NCBI RefSeq assembly: GCF_050113715.1
Contig: NZ_JBNJQR010000012.1
Location: 72,871 to 136,870 of the forward strand
Direction of reading: 5' to 3'
DNA: 64,000 nt
Origin: Brevibacillus_H ginsengisoli
GTDB taxonomy: Bacteria > Bacillota > Bacilli > Brevibacillales > Brevibacillaceae
Both the position numbers and the translations under genes were made by a program. Each line of letters opens with the position of its first letter. The first letter of the stretch is position 1. The notes under the pieces are model-generated. The model had not been told where the DNA came from and did not search any database. It saw nothing but the letters and a program-made list of their open reading frames with translations. Below are positions 33,872 to 42,065 of this stretch, in pieces.

Positions 33872-34462
33872 TTACTTGGTAAATTTGTCCGCGACCACGG
33901 AGGCACCGTATGAATGGGGTTTGACACACGCTTCGAAGTCGTTCATATCCGCAAGGTGAAGAATTCTTTTTACGAATTTCATCGTTGGACCATTCCAGCC
34001 AATATCAAAATGAAGTCGAATGGGGACCGTAATCATTCGGGTTTTCATATATTCTCGCAGCTCAGAAGCTAACCCCACCGCATAAAAAGCTTCTGTGTAA
34101 ATCCGCTGCTGTAAGGAAGAAATTCGTGGCTCCAGAAACTGCTGATAATAAATAGCTCCCCCATGCCCTGTATGAATAAAGGAGATCGCAATGACAAACG
34201 AAGTATTCTTGCTGCGCAGTTGTGAATCTGCTCCCACAATAATTTGGTACTCATCAGGGGCCAAGGAGATCGCTTGTTCCAGCTCAGCAAAAACCTGCAT
34301 TTTATCCATCAAACCCTTGCTCGGACTTTTAAACCAGTCAAATCGGTTCGCATGATTTTTTACCGAGGTCTCTTTCACCAGCATTCCCCCTTCTTTTTGA
34401 TCAATATATGAAAGCAATTGAACGAAAAACCCTTCTTCGTTAAAGCTTAATGAAAACTCCAT
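33872..34462 (-). CDS. YkuK-like RNase H-fold protein (DUF458)
   Basis: The 196-residue protein belongs to the DUF458/YkuK family of predicted RNase H-like nucleases with unknown role. Family segments are FKSPSKGLMDKMQVFAEL, YQIIVGADSQLRSKNTSFV with the acidic residue of the fold, and LHFDIGWNGPTMKFVK near residue 155, followed by KPHSYGASVVADKFTK at the C-terminus. The family normally starts near the FKSPSKG segment; the 40 residues before it may be real, or translation may start at an internal GTG near 34379 that follows AAGGGGG. Confidence 0.85.
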   Translation of the reverse strand: MEFSLSFNEEGFFVQLLSYIDQKEGGMLVKETSVKNHANRFDWFKSPSKGLMDKMQVFAELEQAISLAPDEYQIIVGADSQLRSKNTSFVIAISFIHTGHGGAIYYQQFLEPRISSLQQRIYTEAFYAVGLASELREYMKTRMITVPIRLHFDIGWNGPTMKFVKRILHLADMNDFEACVKPHSYGASVVADKFTK

Positions 34463-34503
34463 GACTGCCTACCGCGTTTAAACTCTCGCTTATAGACATA
34501 GAA

Positions 34504-34528
34504 AAAGGAGGGATCTAGTCCCTCCTTT
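34504..34528 (-). terminator. Intrinsic terminator after the EcsC-family gene
   Basis: AAAGGAGGGA/TCCCTCCTTT near-perfect palindrome followed on the minus strand by TTTTTC. Confidence 0.88.
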
Positions 34529-34546
34529 GGCATTGGTCTTCGATTT

Positions 34547-35350
34547 TCATCTTTCCAGTTTCCCTAGCTTTTCGAGTATCCTTCTTTTTCGGTAGAGCAT
34601 CATTCCTGCCTCTGCGATATCTTCAATTGATTTGCGATTCAAGTAGGCTCCAAACAACATACCGGCAATCGGGATGAGTTGAAATAGTTTCTTCCATCCC
34701 AAATGATCCCCATAGGTCACGACAACCTCCCGCCAGCCTTGAATCTGCGAAATGACGTTCTTCCCAGCAACCTCTTGTTGGAACTGGGTAAGCTCCTCAA
34801 GTATGGCTCGTTTGCCCACAATATCTGAAGATGTAAACTGGAGGCATTTGACGACAAAGATTCGTTCCTCTTTTGAGCGTGGGTTATATCCGTAGCATAA
34901 GGCTATTTCCTGAAGGGTCTTGAGCGACATGCCTAACAAAAATGGAATATCGATCGCCAACGTAAATATCCCGCCAAATCCAGTCGTGGCACCTTGTAAA
35001 GTAGCCAGTTTGATATAGTTCTCTCGCAAATCCGAAGCCACTTGATCCATGGTGTGGAGCGGTAATTGAGCGACTGCGTGTGAATCCGGCACGACACCTT
35101 GTGGGACATGCTGAATAAATCGTTTATAGACACTATCCTCGCTGATCAGATAGCGTCCACCTGTCTCGACATAGCTTACCGTCTCGTTCAGCAATTGGCT
35201 AAACTTATCCTGTAGGAAAGCCGGAGTTACTTTATCCAACAAGACAAATGGAAGTCGACCAAGCTTCTCCCAAAACCATAAGTCCTTCTGTTCCCTTTCC
35301 CACTTGTCTACCTGAGCCAATTCCCGCAACAATTGTTCTTTGATCTCCAT
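34547..35350 (-). CDS. EcsC family protein
   Basis: The 267-residue protein resembles the EcsC family, first named from the B. subtilis Ecs ABC-transporter operon but of unknown function. The family pattern is visible: a charged helical start with WEREQKDLWFWEKLGRLP, a Gly-rich hydrophobic middle (GATTGFGGIFTLAIDIPFLLGMSLKTLQEIALCYGY), and a C-terminal hydrophobic PIAGMLFGAYLN segment. No ecsAB genes adjoin it. Start: ATG at 35350, ten bases after AAGG. Confidence 0.85.
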   Translation of the reverse strand: MEIKEQLLRELAQVDKWEREQKDLWFWEKLGRLPFVLLDKVTPAFLQDKFSQLLNETVSYVETGGRYLISEDSVYKRFIQHVPQGVVPDSHAVAQLPLHTMDQVASDLRENYIKLATLQGATTGFGGIFTLAIDIPFLLGMSLKTLQEIALCYGYNPRSKEERIFVVKCLQFTSSDIVGKRAILEELTQFQQEVAGKNVISQIQGWREVVVTYGDHLGWKKLFQLIPIAGMLFGAYLNRKSIEDIAEAGMMLYRKRRILEKLGKLER

Positions 35351-35427
35351 ACAAATCACGCCTTGACGAAGTATTTCTAACTTTTACGATTGATCTAGCA
35401 ATCCGTTTCATATGCGCTTCTAACCAA

Positions 35428-35457
35428 TAAAAAAGACTTACCTTTGAAGGTAAGTCT
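35428..35457 (-). terminator. Intrinsic terminator after terC-like gene
   Basis: Minus strand AGACTTACCTT/AAGGTAAGTCT perfect stem followed by a six-T run. Confidence 0.9.
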
Positions 35458-35474
35458 CTACATCTACGATCGAT

Positions 35475-36176
35475 TTATAGATCACCATGTATTTCTCGTA
35501 CAATCGGAGCGTTTTTCTGCTTCTCTTTGTGAGCTTCAATCCATTTTCCCAACACGACAACCACGACAGCGAGAACAATCGGGAGAAGATGCTCAAATCC
35601 AGCCCAAACCGACTCCAACTGCGTTCCCACAATGTCATCTCCCATGATCATCTCACCAGAAGTGTACCCCAAGAGAGCTGCCCCAATTGTGACAATGATC
35701 GGGAATCTCTGCATTAGCTTCATCAATAGCTGACTTCCCCAGATAATAAGCGGAATACTGATGGCCAGTCCAATTAAAATCAATAAAATATTTCCATCTG
35801 CCGCACCTGCTACCGCCACCACATTATCCAAGCTCATCACCAAATCAGCTACGATAATGGTTTTAATCGCTTCGCGGAGATTGGAACCACCGTTAATATC
35901 GTCATTCTCTTCTTCTCCAGCCAGAAGTTTCACGGCTATCCATATCAATAAAAGACTACCTAGAAGTTCAACAAACGGGATTTGCAATAACCATACCGCA
36001 ACAAATGTTAAAATGACCCGCAATCCAATCGCGCCAAAACTTCCCCAGAAGATTGCTTTATTCTGCAGGCTTGGATGCAAATTGCGACAGGCCAGTGCAA
36101 TAACGACGGCATTATCACCACTGAGTATCAGATTGACCAAGATGATCTTGGCTAACCCAATAATAAAGTCTGTCAT
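35475..36176 (-). CDS. TerC family integral membrane protein (YjbE type)
   Basis: Multi-pass membrane protein of the TerC family; some Bacillus members export or handle manganese during exoenzyme metalation. The 233 residues have about seven membrane segments and the two family motifs with membrane acidic residues, NLILSGDNAVVIALA (about 15-29) and DLVMSLDNVVAVAGAA (about 112-127). I saw no yybP-ykoY manganese riboswitch in the 60 bases upstream. Divergent from the DedA gene. Confidence 0.9.
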   Translation of the reverse strand: MTDFIIGLAKIILVNLILSGDNAVVIALACRNLHPSLQNKAIFWGSFGAIGLRVILTFVAVWLLQIPFVELLGSLLLIWIAVKLLAGEEENDDINGGSNLREAIKTIIVADLVMSLDNVVAVAGAADGNILLILIGLAISIPLIIWGSQLLMKLMQRFPIIVTIGAALLGYTSGEMIMGDDIVGTQLESVWAGFEHLLPIVLAVVVVVLGKWIEAHKEKQKNAPIVREIHGDL

Positions 36177-36395
36177 GGTTTCTTTCTCATCTCCCTGTAT
36201 AAGTGGGGCTTGTCTTTTTATCTATAATAAACCACTTATATGATTTTGTGCAGTCCGATTGTTCTATTACGGATACTCTTTCCCTATTCTCCACTTTCCT
36301 ACTCCAAAAGACAACTTCAATTGAAGATTTACCAGCGTTATACATCTTACGTTTCGGAGCACAATGATAGTAAGAGTCAAAAGGAGGGTTCCCTA

Positions 36396-37004
36396 TTGTT
36401 TCATCAACTGGTGATTAACTTCATTGCCCATTATGGATATATTGGTCTTTTTGGGGCACTCATGCTAGGAGTTATCGGATTGCCGATTCCTGACGAATTA
36501 CTGATGACATACAGCGGTTATCTCGTATCAATCCATCAGCTTCGTTTCTCGCTCGTGATTCTTGTTGCGGCATTGGGGAGTGTATGCGGCATGTCCGTCA
36601 GCTTCTGGATTGGACATCAATTTGGATATCCTCTATTAGAGAAGTATGGAAGGAAGATTCATCTGTCGCCTGAGCGGATTCGTAAATCAGAGGTGTGGTT
36701 CGAGCGTTTTGGCAAGTTTGCGGTTATCATTGGTTACTTCGTTCCGGGAGTTCGTCACGTAACCTCAATCTCCGCGGGAATCAGCAAATGGCCGTACCGC
36801 TCCTTTTTACTCTACGCGCTTCCAGGGGGATTTCTGTGGGCTGGTTGTTTTACAGTAATTGGTTATTATGTAGGCGAAAACTGGCATCGGTTTGTATTCG
36901 CGTTCCATCGCTACGCGATTCTGATCGTGATCTCGTTAGTAATCTTGGCTCTATTGGTTTATGGAATTCGAACCTATCTCGCAAGACGGGTAAAAGCCAA
37001 ATAG
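36396..37004 (+). CDS. DedA family membrane protein
   Basis: DedA/SNARE-associated family proteins include lipid-carrier flippases (UptA-type). The 202-residue protein has about five hydrophobic segments and conserved motifs: FGALMLGVIGLPIPDELLM with the membrane glutamate/aspartate, SVSFWIGHQFG, and the F-x-R-x-x-P-x-x-R-like FGKFAVIIGYFVPGVRHVTSISAG. Start: TTG at 36396, seven bases after GGAGGG. The frame is open back to 36240, but that part has no ribosome-binding site and is not family-like. Confidence 0.9.
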   Translation: MFHQLVINFIAHYGYIGLFGALMLGVIGLPIPDELLMTYSGYLVSIHQLRFSLVILVAALGSVCGMSVSFWIGHQFGYPLLEKYGRKIHLSPERIRKSEVWFERFGKFAVIIGYFVPGVRHVTSISAGISKWPYRSFLLYALPGGFLWAGCFTVIGYYVGENWHRFVFAFHRYAILIVISLVILALLVYGIRTYLARRVKAK

Positions 37005-37022
37005 GCAGGTCATAAAGCACAG

Positions 37023-37053
37023 AAAAAACTCCGCTGAATGCTCAACGGAGTTT
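37023..37053 (-). terminator. Intrinsic terminator between dedA-like and doxX-like genes
   Basis: AACTCCG...CGGAGTT stem with TTTTTTC on the minus strand, so it serves the doxX-like gene; weak T-run on the plus strand. Confidence 0.8.
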
Positions 37054-37097
37054 GTGTAGAACCTTAATAACGCTATTTGTAAGACCTCGTTTTTCAC

Positions 37098-37646
37098 CTA
37101 TGCGACTTTATGCTTTATATCGATTCCATTTTGATTCTGTTTTCCGGTCAACTTCCCAAAGAATGGGGCTGTAAATTGACGGACCCACGGGATCACCCAG
37201 TAGTCTCCTCCAAATCGTCCTGCATTGTAACCGGCAAAGAGTATGAGAACCCCAAGAAGAATCATCCAAGGATTAACTGAAACGGTTCCAGCAAAGAGAT
37301 ACATGAAGTTCATCATGAGGCCAAAGAACATCGCTACTGTTGTTAATACACCAAGAATAAGTCCTACGCCTACAAGAAATTCTCCCCAAGCAACCAAAAC
37401 GTTGAACAGCTTCACATTGGGAAGGGCGAAACCTTCAATAAACGAATTATACATCGGATACAATACGTCTTTATGAGGGCCAACAACCGGTTTTGCAATA
37501 ATTCCTTGCATAAAGCCTGTTGCGTCGAAAGGTTTCGGACCAGTGAGTTTTCCCCATCCGTCGTTCATCCATTGCCATCCAAGATACAGTCGAATCAAGC
37601 CCAAAATTCCTGCTGCATATACATTTGTACGAAGCCAGTTAACCAT
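37098..37646 (-). CDS. DoxX family membrane protein
   Basis: The 182-residue protein is a DoxX/TQO-small-subunit-like membrane protein with four hydrophobic segments (about 10-25, 80-100, 105-125 and 130-150). The family features are LGLIRLYLGWQWMNDGWGKL at the start, VAWGEFLVGVGLILGVLT in the middle, and NAGRFGGDYWVIPW at the end of the last segment. The role in Bacillales is not established; relatives take part in quinone-linked sulfur or redox chemistry. Start: ATG at 37646 nine bases after GAGG; two in-frame starts upstream are too close to that site. Confidence 0.88.
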   Translation of the reverse strand: MVNWLRTNVYAAGILGLIRLYLGWQWMNDGWGKLTGPKPFDATGFMQGIIAKPVVGPHKDVLYPMYNSFIEGFALPNVKLFNVLVAWGEFLVGVGLILGVLTTVAMFFGLMMNFMYLFAGTVSVNPWMILLGVLILFAGYNAGRFGGDYWVIPWVRQFTAPFFGKLTGKQNQNGIDIKHKVA

Positions 37647-37812
37647 ATTAATCATCCTCACTATTTACGTCTTATGATGAGTGTTCCGGCCGGATCACAC
37701 CATTAGGAGGTTCCTATACATTTGTTATAAACTTTTTTTATTATAGCTGCACATTTATTTATTGGTATTCATAAATCATTCATAACTTTTTGAACAAATA
37801 TTGAATTTGGAA

Positions 37813-37846
37813 ATAAAAAAAGGCATCCAGATCATCTGAATGCCTT
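37813..37846 (-). terminator. Intrinsic terminator after glsA
   Basis: Minus strand AGGCATTCAGATGATCTGGATGCCT hairpin, then TTTTTTT. Confidence 0.9.
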
Positions 37847-37862
37847 ATCGATTCCAACCCTA

Positions 37863-38822
37863 TTAAAAAATACTCAAATCCCATTCTTGAGCAATGTGCC
37901 GTAATAATGAAACCCCGCCAACACTATTTCCGCACTCATCAATTGCAGGTCCGTAAATTCCGATTCCACAGCCATTTGGAAACGGCGTTCCAGGTCTTGG
38001 ACAAGCAGGTACGGAAGCCATGATTCCACCAGAAACCCCACTCTTCGCTGGCACACGGACAAAAGCGGCGAACTTTCCGGAGAAATTATACATGCCGCAA
38101 GTAAGCATTAACGCTTTGGTGATTCTCGCCACTTCTTTTGACATCACTTGCTCTTTGAGGACAGGATGGTAGCCATCCTGAGCCAAAATTAATCCGATTA
38201 AGGCAATGTCTTGTGTCGTTACTTCTATCGAGCATTGTTTCAAATAGACCTCTAGCGTTTCTTCTACACCAGATTCTAAATAGCCAGTCTCTTTTAAATA
38301 ATGAGCCAGTGATCGATTGCGGTGGGCAGTTTCCCATTCCGATTGAAACACGTCTTCGTTGATCTGAAGTCGTTTTCCTAGTAAGACTTCCAACAACATC
38401 ATCACATTCTCCAATTTATCCTTAGGAGAAGAGCCTTTTAGCATTGAAGCCACCGTGATCGCTCCTGCGTTAATCATGGGATTAAACGGCTTTCCTGGCT
38501 TATGTGATTCCAAACGAATAATCGAATTAAAGGCATCACCAGTCGGTTCAACATCTACCCTGTCCAACACGTAGGAAACTCCATGATCCAAACATGCTGC
38601 GACAAAGCTGATGACCTTCGAAATACTTTGTAGAGTAAAGGGTACATTCCAATCTCCAGACGACATAAACGTTCCATCGGGAGCGGCAATGCAAATGCCC
38701 AGGTGCGACGGGTTTACTTTTTCTAATGCAGGAATATATTTAGCACATTTCCCTTCGGCTGTATGAGCGCGATGTTGAGCTACCCATTGGTCGAGAGAAT
38801 GAGCAATGATCTCTTGAAGCAT
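37863..38822 (-). CDS. glsA: Glutaminase A
   Basis: Hydrolyses glutamine to glutamate and ammonia; a beta-lactamase-like serine enzyme. In the 319-residue protein the catalytic Ser-x-x-Lys is SISK in FTLQSISKVISFV (near residue 67), followed by PFNPMINAGAI and the YNFSGKFAAFVRVPAKSGVSGG segment with the second tyrosine and lysine. Start: ATG at 38822 after TGGAG; an ATG at 38843 lacks a ribosome-binding site. B. subtilis keeps its homologues elsewhere, so this is part of the accessory stretch. Confidence 0.93.
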   Translation of the reverse strand: MLQEIIAHSLDQWVAQHRAHTAEGKCAKYIPALEKVNPSHLGICIAAPDGTFMSSGDWNVPFTLQSISKVISFVAACLDHGVSYVLDRVDVEPTGDAFNSIIRLESHKPGKPFNPMINAGAITVASMLKGSSPKDKLENVMMLLEVLLGKRLQINEDVFQSEWETAHRNRSLAHYLKETGYLESGVEETLEVYLKQCSIEVTTQDIALIGLILAQDGYHPVLKEQVMSKEVARITKALMLTCGMYNFSGKFAAFVRVPAKSGVSGGIMASVPACPRPGTPFPNGCGIGIYGPAIDECGNSVGGVSLLRHIAQEWDLSIF

Positions 38823-38930
38823 TTTTCTCAACTCCACTTCCATCGACTCAGAATGCTATAAAATTTGAATTCAGAGAAAAATAAAAGCATATCCTGCCCC
38901 TTGGCAAAAATATGCTTCATGCACTATGAA

Positions 38931-39022
38931 TGGCGGAGAGAGTGGGATTCGAACCCACGCACGCCTTACGACGCCTAACGCATTTCGAGTGCGTCCCCTT
39001 ATGACCACTTGGGTATCTCTCC
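38931..39022 (-). tRNA. tRNA-Ser (anticodon CGA)
   Basis: Minus strand, 92 nt including encoded CCA. The acceptor arms GGAGAGA and TCTCTCC pair perfectly. The anticodon stem ACGCA/TGCGT holds loop CTCGAAA with anticodon CGA, reading UCG. There is a long variable arm (AGGCGTCGTAAGGCGT-like) and a T-arm GTGGG TTCGAAT CCCAC, all typical of serine tRNA. Confidence 0.96.
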
Positions 39023-39154
39023 GAGTCAATTCAGCAACACTAAATATAACAAAAAGTTGTTGATGTGGCAAGCAGATATGTTAACCATCGCTTGCATTTC
39101 CTCCTTCAATAGGACAATATTAACTATGATACAGAAGAAGAGTGAGGAAACAGA

Positions 39155-39883
39155 ATGAAACGTGAACGATTGGATAAAGTGCTGGCCAGTATGGGCTTGG
39201 GCACACGTAAAGAAGTTAAACAGCTTGTTAAGGAAAAACGAATTGAAGTAGATGGTGCAATCGCCACAGACCCGGGAATGCACGTCGTTGCGGAACAACA
39301 AGAGATTAGCATTGATGGTGAGCCGCTTCAATACAAGCGCTGGGTATACGTCATGCTGAACAAACCACCCGGTTTCATCTCAGCAACTGAAGATCCTCGT
39401 CATAAGACAGTTGTCGATCTTCTTCCATACGAATGGGCCATCAAAGTTCATCCAGTGGGAAGACTTGATATTGATACAGAGGGACTTCTGCTTCTAACGA
39501 ATGACGGTCAGTTGTCGCACAGCCTGCTTTCTCCCAAGAAAAAGGTCGACAAAGAATACTTCGCTCGCATTGAAGGAACCGTGACAGAAGAACACGTCCA
39601 ACTTTTCGCCAATGGAGTTGTTCTAGACGATGGGTACGAAACCTTGCCCGCCAAACTAGAAATCCTCTCCTCTGGCACCACCTCCGAGATTCGTGTGACC
39701 ATCATGGAAGGCAAGTTTCATCAGGTTAAACGCATGTTTGCCGCATATGGTTTAGAGGTCATCTACCTCAAGCGACTTCGTATGGGCTCCCTGCATCTGG
39801 ACGAGTCCCTCGAACTGGGTGAGTTCAGAGAATTGACTGATGAAGAGCTTCGAGCGTTGGGCGGAGGAACTCAATCCGAATAG
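39155..39883 (+). CDS. Pseudouridine synthase of the RsuA/RluB family
   Basis: Pseudouridylates rRNA, probably U516 of 16S (RsuA type) judging by length. The 242-residue protein has an N-terminal S4 RNA-binding domain (1-60, RLDKVLASMGLGTRKEVKQL) and the synthase domain with the catalytic aspartate in HPVGRLDIDTEGLLLLTNDG (about residue 108), then KVDKEYFARI and GKFHQVKRMFAAYG. Start: ATG at 39155 after GTGAGG. It is on the plus strand beside tRNA-Ser, with its own terminator. Confidence 0.92.
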   Translation: MKRERLDKVLASMGLGTRKEVKQLVKEKRIEVDGAIATDPGMHVVAEQQEISIDGEPLQYKRWVYVMLNKPPGFISATEDPRHKTVVDLLPYEWAIKVHPVGRLDIDTEGLLLLTNDGQLSHSLLSPKKKVDKEYFARIEGTVTEEHVQLFANGVVLDDGYETLPAKLEILSSGTTSEIRVTIMEGKFHQVKRMFAAYGLEVIYLKRLRMGSLHLDESLELGEFRELTDEELRALGGGTQSE

Positions 39884-39911
39884 AAGTCAGCAAGATTACC
39901 CGAATACCAAA

Positions 39912-39943
39912 GGATAGCCTATGAGAGGCTATCCTTCTTTTTT
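39912..39943 (+). terminator. Intrinsic terminator after the pseudouridine synthase gene
   Basis: GGATAGCCT/AGGCTATCC perfect stem with a T-rich tail. Confidence 0.92.
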
Positions 39944-39952
39944 GCCTGACGT

Positions 39953-40273
39953 TTAGTTCCGGTGCAAAAACTTGTTCAGGATAATTCCTGCCCGCTTCTC
40001 TAGCGCAGGTAAATTCTCAGGGCCTGAGAGAAGATCAATCAACTCCCATTTCTTTGCGGATAAACCGGTTTCCTCGAACAGTTCTCGCTTGGCTGTTTCC
40101 TCCAACGTCTCGCCAAGCTCCATCGCTCCGCCCGGCAATCCCCAATCATGTGTGTCCGAACGTAACTGAAGCAGAATTTCTTGCTTCGGATTCTGTACGA
40201 TGATGGTTGAACCCGGTATGATCAACGGCCTCTTGCCAACAAGACTTCGCAAATCCGCTACATAATCCCCCAT
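39953..40273 (-). CDS. Short Nudix hydrolase, C-terminally truncated
   Basis: The complete Nudix box is present (GGAMELGETLEETAKRELFEETGL is split here as GGAMELGETLEE and REL-EETGL, residues about 50-73), so pyrophosphohydrolase chemistry is possible on a nucleoside-diphosphate-linked substrate. However, the protein is only 106 residues, against about 150 for close relatives. After DLLSGPE it departs from the usual pattern and ends within 25 residues (KRAGIILNKFLHRN), so the last beta-strands and helix are lost or scrambled. Start: ATG at 40273 after GGGGGAGG. It may be a decaying gene. Confidence 0.75.
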   Translation of the reverse strand: MGDYVADLRSLVGKRPLIIPGSTIIVQNPKQEILLQLRSDTHDWGLPGGAMELGETLEETAKRELFEETGLSAKKWELIDLLSGPENLPALEKRAGIILNKFLHRN

Positions 40274-40325
40274 GTTCCTCCCCCTCATTATTTGGCGACC
40301 TCAACCTAATCATCCAATACATCCC

Positions 40326-40817
40326 CTATTTTTTACGCAAGCCGCGGAAAAAGTCCTTCAACAACTGACTGCATTCTTCCTGAAGTACTCCAGCCAGGGC
40401 GGGAACCTGATGATTAAACCGTTCTTCCTCCAGCAGATTCATTAACGTTCCGGCACATCCAGCCTTGGGGTCAGTCGCTCCATACACAACCTTTTCAATT
40501 CGGCTTTGAACAATCGCCCCCGCACACATCGGACAGGGCTCTAACGTCACATACAAGGTACAGCCAATAAGCCTCCAACCGCCCAGACGTTCACTCGCTT
40601 CGCGTATAGCAATCATCTCGGCATGAAGTGTGGGATCTTTACCGGTTTCGCGCAAGTTATAGCCTCGTCCCACTATCACATTGTCTTTAACCACCACGGC
40701 ACCGATTGGCACCTCCCGAAGCTCCCCTGCTTTCTTGGCCTCGGCAATGGCCTCTTTCATAAATCGTTCGTGTTCAAACTGATGGCTATCCAAATGCTTT
40801 CGTCCTTTCATCCGCAT
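40326..40817 (-). CDS. tadA: tRNA-specific adenosine deaminase TadA
   Basis: Converts A34 to inosine in tRNA-Arg(ACG). The 163-residue protein has the zinc and catalytic motifs of the deaminase family: the proton-shuttle glutamate in DPTLHAEMIAI and the cysteine pair in TLEPCPMCAGAIVQSR, with the substrate loop GCAGTLMNLL. The N-terminal extension before MKEAIAEAKKAG is longer than usual, and no clear ribosome-binding site was found for the ATG at 40817; an internal start is possible. In B. subtilis tadA (yaaJ) directly precedes scr-dnaX; here the two are separated by about 8.5 kb of accessory genes. Confidence 0.94.
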   Translation of the reverse strand: MRMKGRKHLDSHQFEHERFMKEAIAEAKKAGELREVPIGAVVVKDNVIVGRGYNLRETGKDPTLHAEMIAIREASERLGGWRLIGCTLYVTLEPCPMCAGAIVQSRIEKVVYGATDPKAGCAGTLMNLLEEERFNHQVPALAGVLQEECSQLLKDFFRGLRKK

Positions 40818-40870
40818 CGATTGTTTTCTCAGTATAACGAGGGTATTACATCATTGGCAAATCATCCATA

Positions 40871-40919
40871 TTTACACGTTTTTACAAAAGTGATATCATT
40901 GTGATATCAACTTGATATC
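40871..40919 (+). promoter_or_regulatory. Promoter with three TGATATC repeats at 11-bp period (probable RHH operator)
   Basis: A candidate sigma-A promoter TTTACA (40871-40876), 17 bases, TATCAT (40894-40899) is overlapped by TGATATC at 40891, 40902 and 40913, each exactly 11 bases apart; the first two extend to the perfect palindrome TGATATCA. This is one helical turn per site on one DNA face, upstream of the SPFH gene and the ribbon-helix-helix gene behind it. Autoregulation by that protein is the inference. Confidence 0.7.
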
Positions 40920-40951
40920 CTTATAGTCAGCCATTCAAGGAGGTTTTTAAG

Positions 40952-41794
40952 ATGAAAGAACGAAAAGCTTGGGCTATCAATGGTTTTGTTGGTCTGCTTT
41001 TGCTTCTAGCTTTGCTTGCCTGTGGAGCATATGTACTTGCTGTAAAAGAATCCTCTGCGGGAATTCTTCTTATTGTCCTTGGTATACTCGGTTTGAGCGG
41101 AATTACGACTGTTCAGCCTAATCAGTCTCAAGTGGTTACTTTTTTCGGTAAATATCTGGGGACTATTCGTGAAAGCGGAATATGGTGGACGGTTCCACTT
41201 TCCTTGCGCCAAAAAGTGTCATTACGAGTGCGCAACTTCAACAGCAAGACACTAAAGGTAAATGATATCGAAGGAAATCCGATCGAAATCGCAGCGGTTG
41301 CGGTGTTTCGAGTGATTGATTCTGCCAAGGCGATCTTTGATGTAGATGACTATGAGCAATTCGTAGAGATTCAGAGTGAAACAGCCCTGCGCCATGTCGC
41401 AAGCCGCTATCCGTACGATTCCTTTAATCAGGAAGGTTCCTCTCTTCGCGCTAATTCTGATGAGGTCGCCGGGGAACTAGCTCAGGAGCTGCAAGCACGC
41501 TTATCCGTTGCCGGTGTGGAGGTAATGGAAGCTCGATTAACCCACTTGGCCTATTCCACTGAAATCGCCAGCGCTATGCTACAAAGACAACAAGCGGCAG
41601 CCATCATCTCCGCGCGTCAAATGATCGTAGAAGGCGCGGTAGGCATGGTTCAACTAGCCATTGAAAAAATCCAAAAGGATGGAATTATTGAACTGGACGA
41701 AGAACGTAAAGCGGCTATGATCAATAATTTAATGGTGTCTATCGTGTCTGACCGCTCGGCGCAACCTGTTGTGAATACAGGCAGCCTATATTAA
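40952..41794 (+). CDS. SPFH (stomatin/prohibitin) domain membrane protein
   Basis: The 280-residue protein has two N-terminal hydrophobic segments (about 10-31 and 36-52) and an SPFH/Band 7 domain from about 60 to 230 (VQPNQSQVVTFFGKYLGTIRESG, then KVSLRVRNFNSKTLKVND, and TALRHVASRYPYD), with a C-terminal helical tail. Such proteins form membrane-associated oligomers and organise microdomains; no enzymatic role is implied. Start: ATG at 40952 after AAGGAGG. It is followed 14 bases later by a small RHH gene and preceded by the TGATATC repeats. Confidence 0.92.
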   Translation: MKERKAWAINGFVGLLLLLALLACGAYVLAVKESSAGILLIVLGILGLSGITTVQPNQSQVVTFFGKYLGTIRESGIWWTVPLSLRQKVSLRVRNFNSKTLKVNDIEGNPIEIAAVAVFRVIDSAKAIFDVDDYEQFVEIQSETALRHVASRYPYDSFNQEGSSLRANSDEVAGELAQELQARLSVAGVEVMEARLTHLAYSTEIASAMLQRQQAAAIISARQMIVEGAVGMVQLAIEKIQKDGIIELDEERKAAMINNLMVSIVSDRSAQPVVNTGSLY

Positions 41795-41808
41795 AGGGGG
41801 ACTTCCCC

Positions 41809-42003
41809 ATGTCAGAAAAAAAGAAGTTCCTCCTCCGAATGGATCCTAAAGTTTACGATCAGTTAGAGCAATGGGCGTCAGACGAATTCCGAAGTGTGAA
41901 CACACATATCGAATTTCTACTAAGAGACGCCTTGAAACGCGCAAGCCGTCTGCCGTCCTCCAAGCGAACTCCAGAGACCTCAGACGAGCAAGACCTCGAA
42001 TAA
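41809..42003 (+). CDS. Arc/MetJ-like ribbon-helix-helix DNA-binding protein
   Basis: The 64-residue protein fits the ribbon-helix-helix fold: a short beta-strand KKFLLRMDPKVYDQL, helix A (LEQWASDEF), the turn RSVN and helix B (THIEFLLRDALKRA), then a disordered Pro/Ser/Glu tail. The pattern FLLRMDP-x-VYDQL matches the Arc-repressor-like family that bind DNA as dimers of dimers. It has a good ribosome-binding site (AAAGGGGG). Being in one operon with the SPFH gene and downstream of repeated short sites, it is the likely operon repressor. Confidence 0.85.
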   Translation: MSEKKKFLLRMDPKVYDQLEQWASDEFRSVNTHIEFLLRDALKRASRLPSSKRTPETSDEQDLE

Positions 42004-42009
42004 GCTAAA

Positions 42010-42051
42010 AAACCGGCAGTTTGGCACAATGAAGTGCCTCTGTCGGTTTTT
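42010..42051 (+). terminator. Bidirectional terminator between RHH gene and GAF gene
   Basis: AACCGGCA/TGTCGGTT outer stem with inner GGCAC/GTGCC; T-run on the plus strand and A-run at its left for the minus strand. Confidence 0.85.
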
Positions 42052-42065
42052 GGTTCAAGGATGAT

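Noticed and set aside
36177..36395. yybP-ykoY manganese riboswitch in front of the TerC-like gene
   Set aside because: The divergent gap is too short and I could not find the riboswitch's characteristic stems or sequences.
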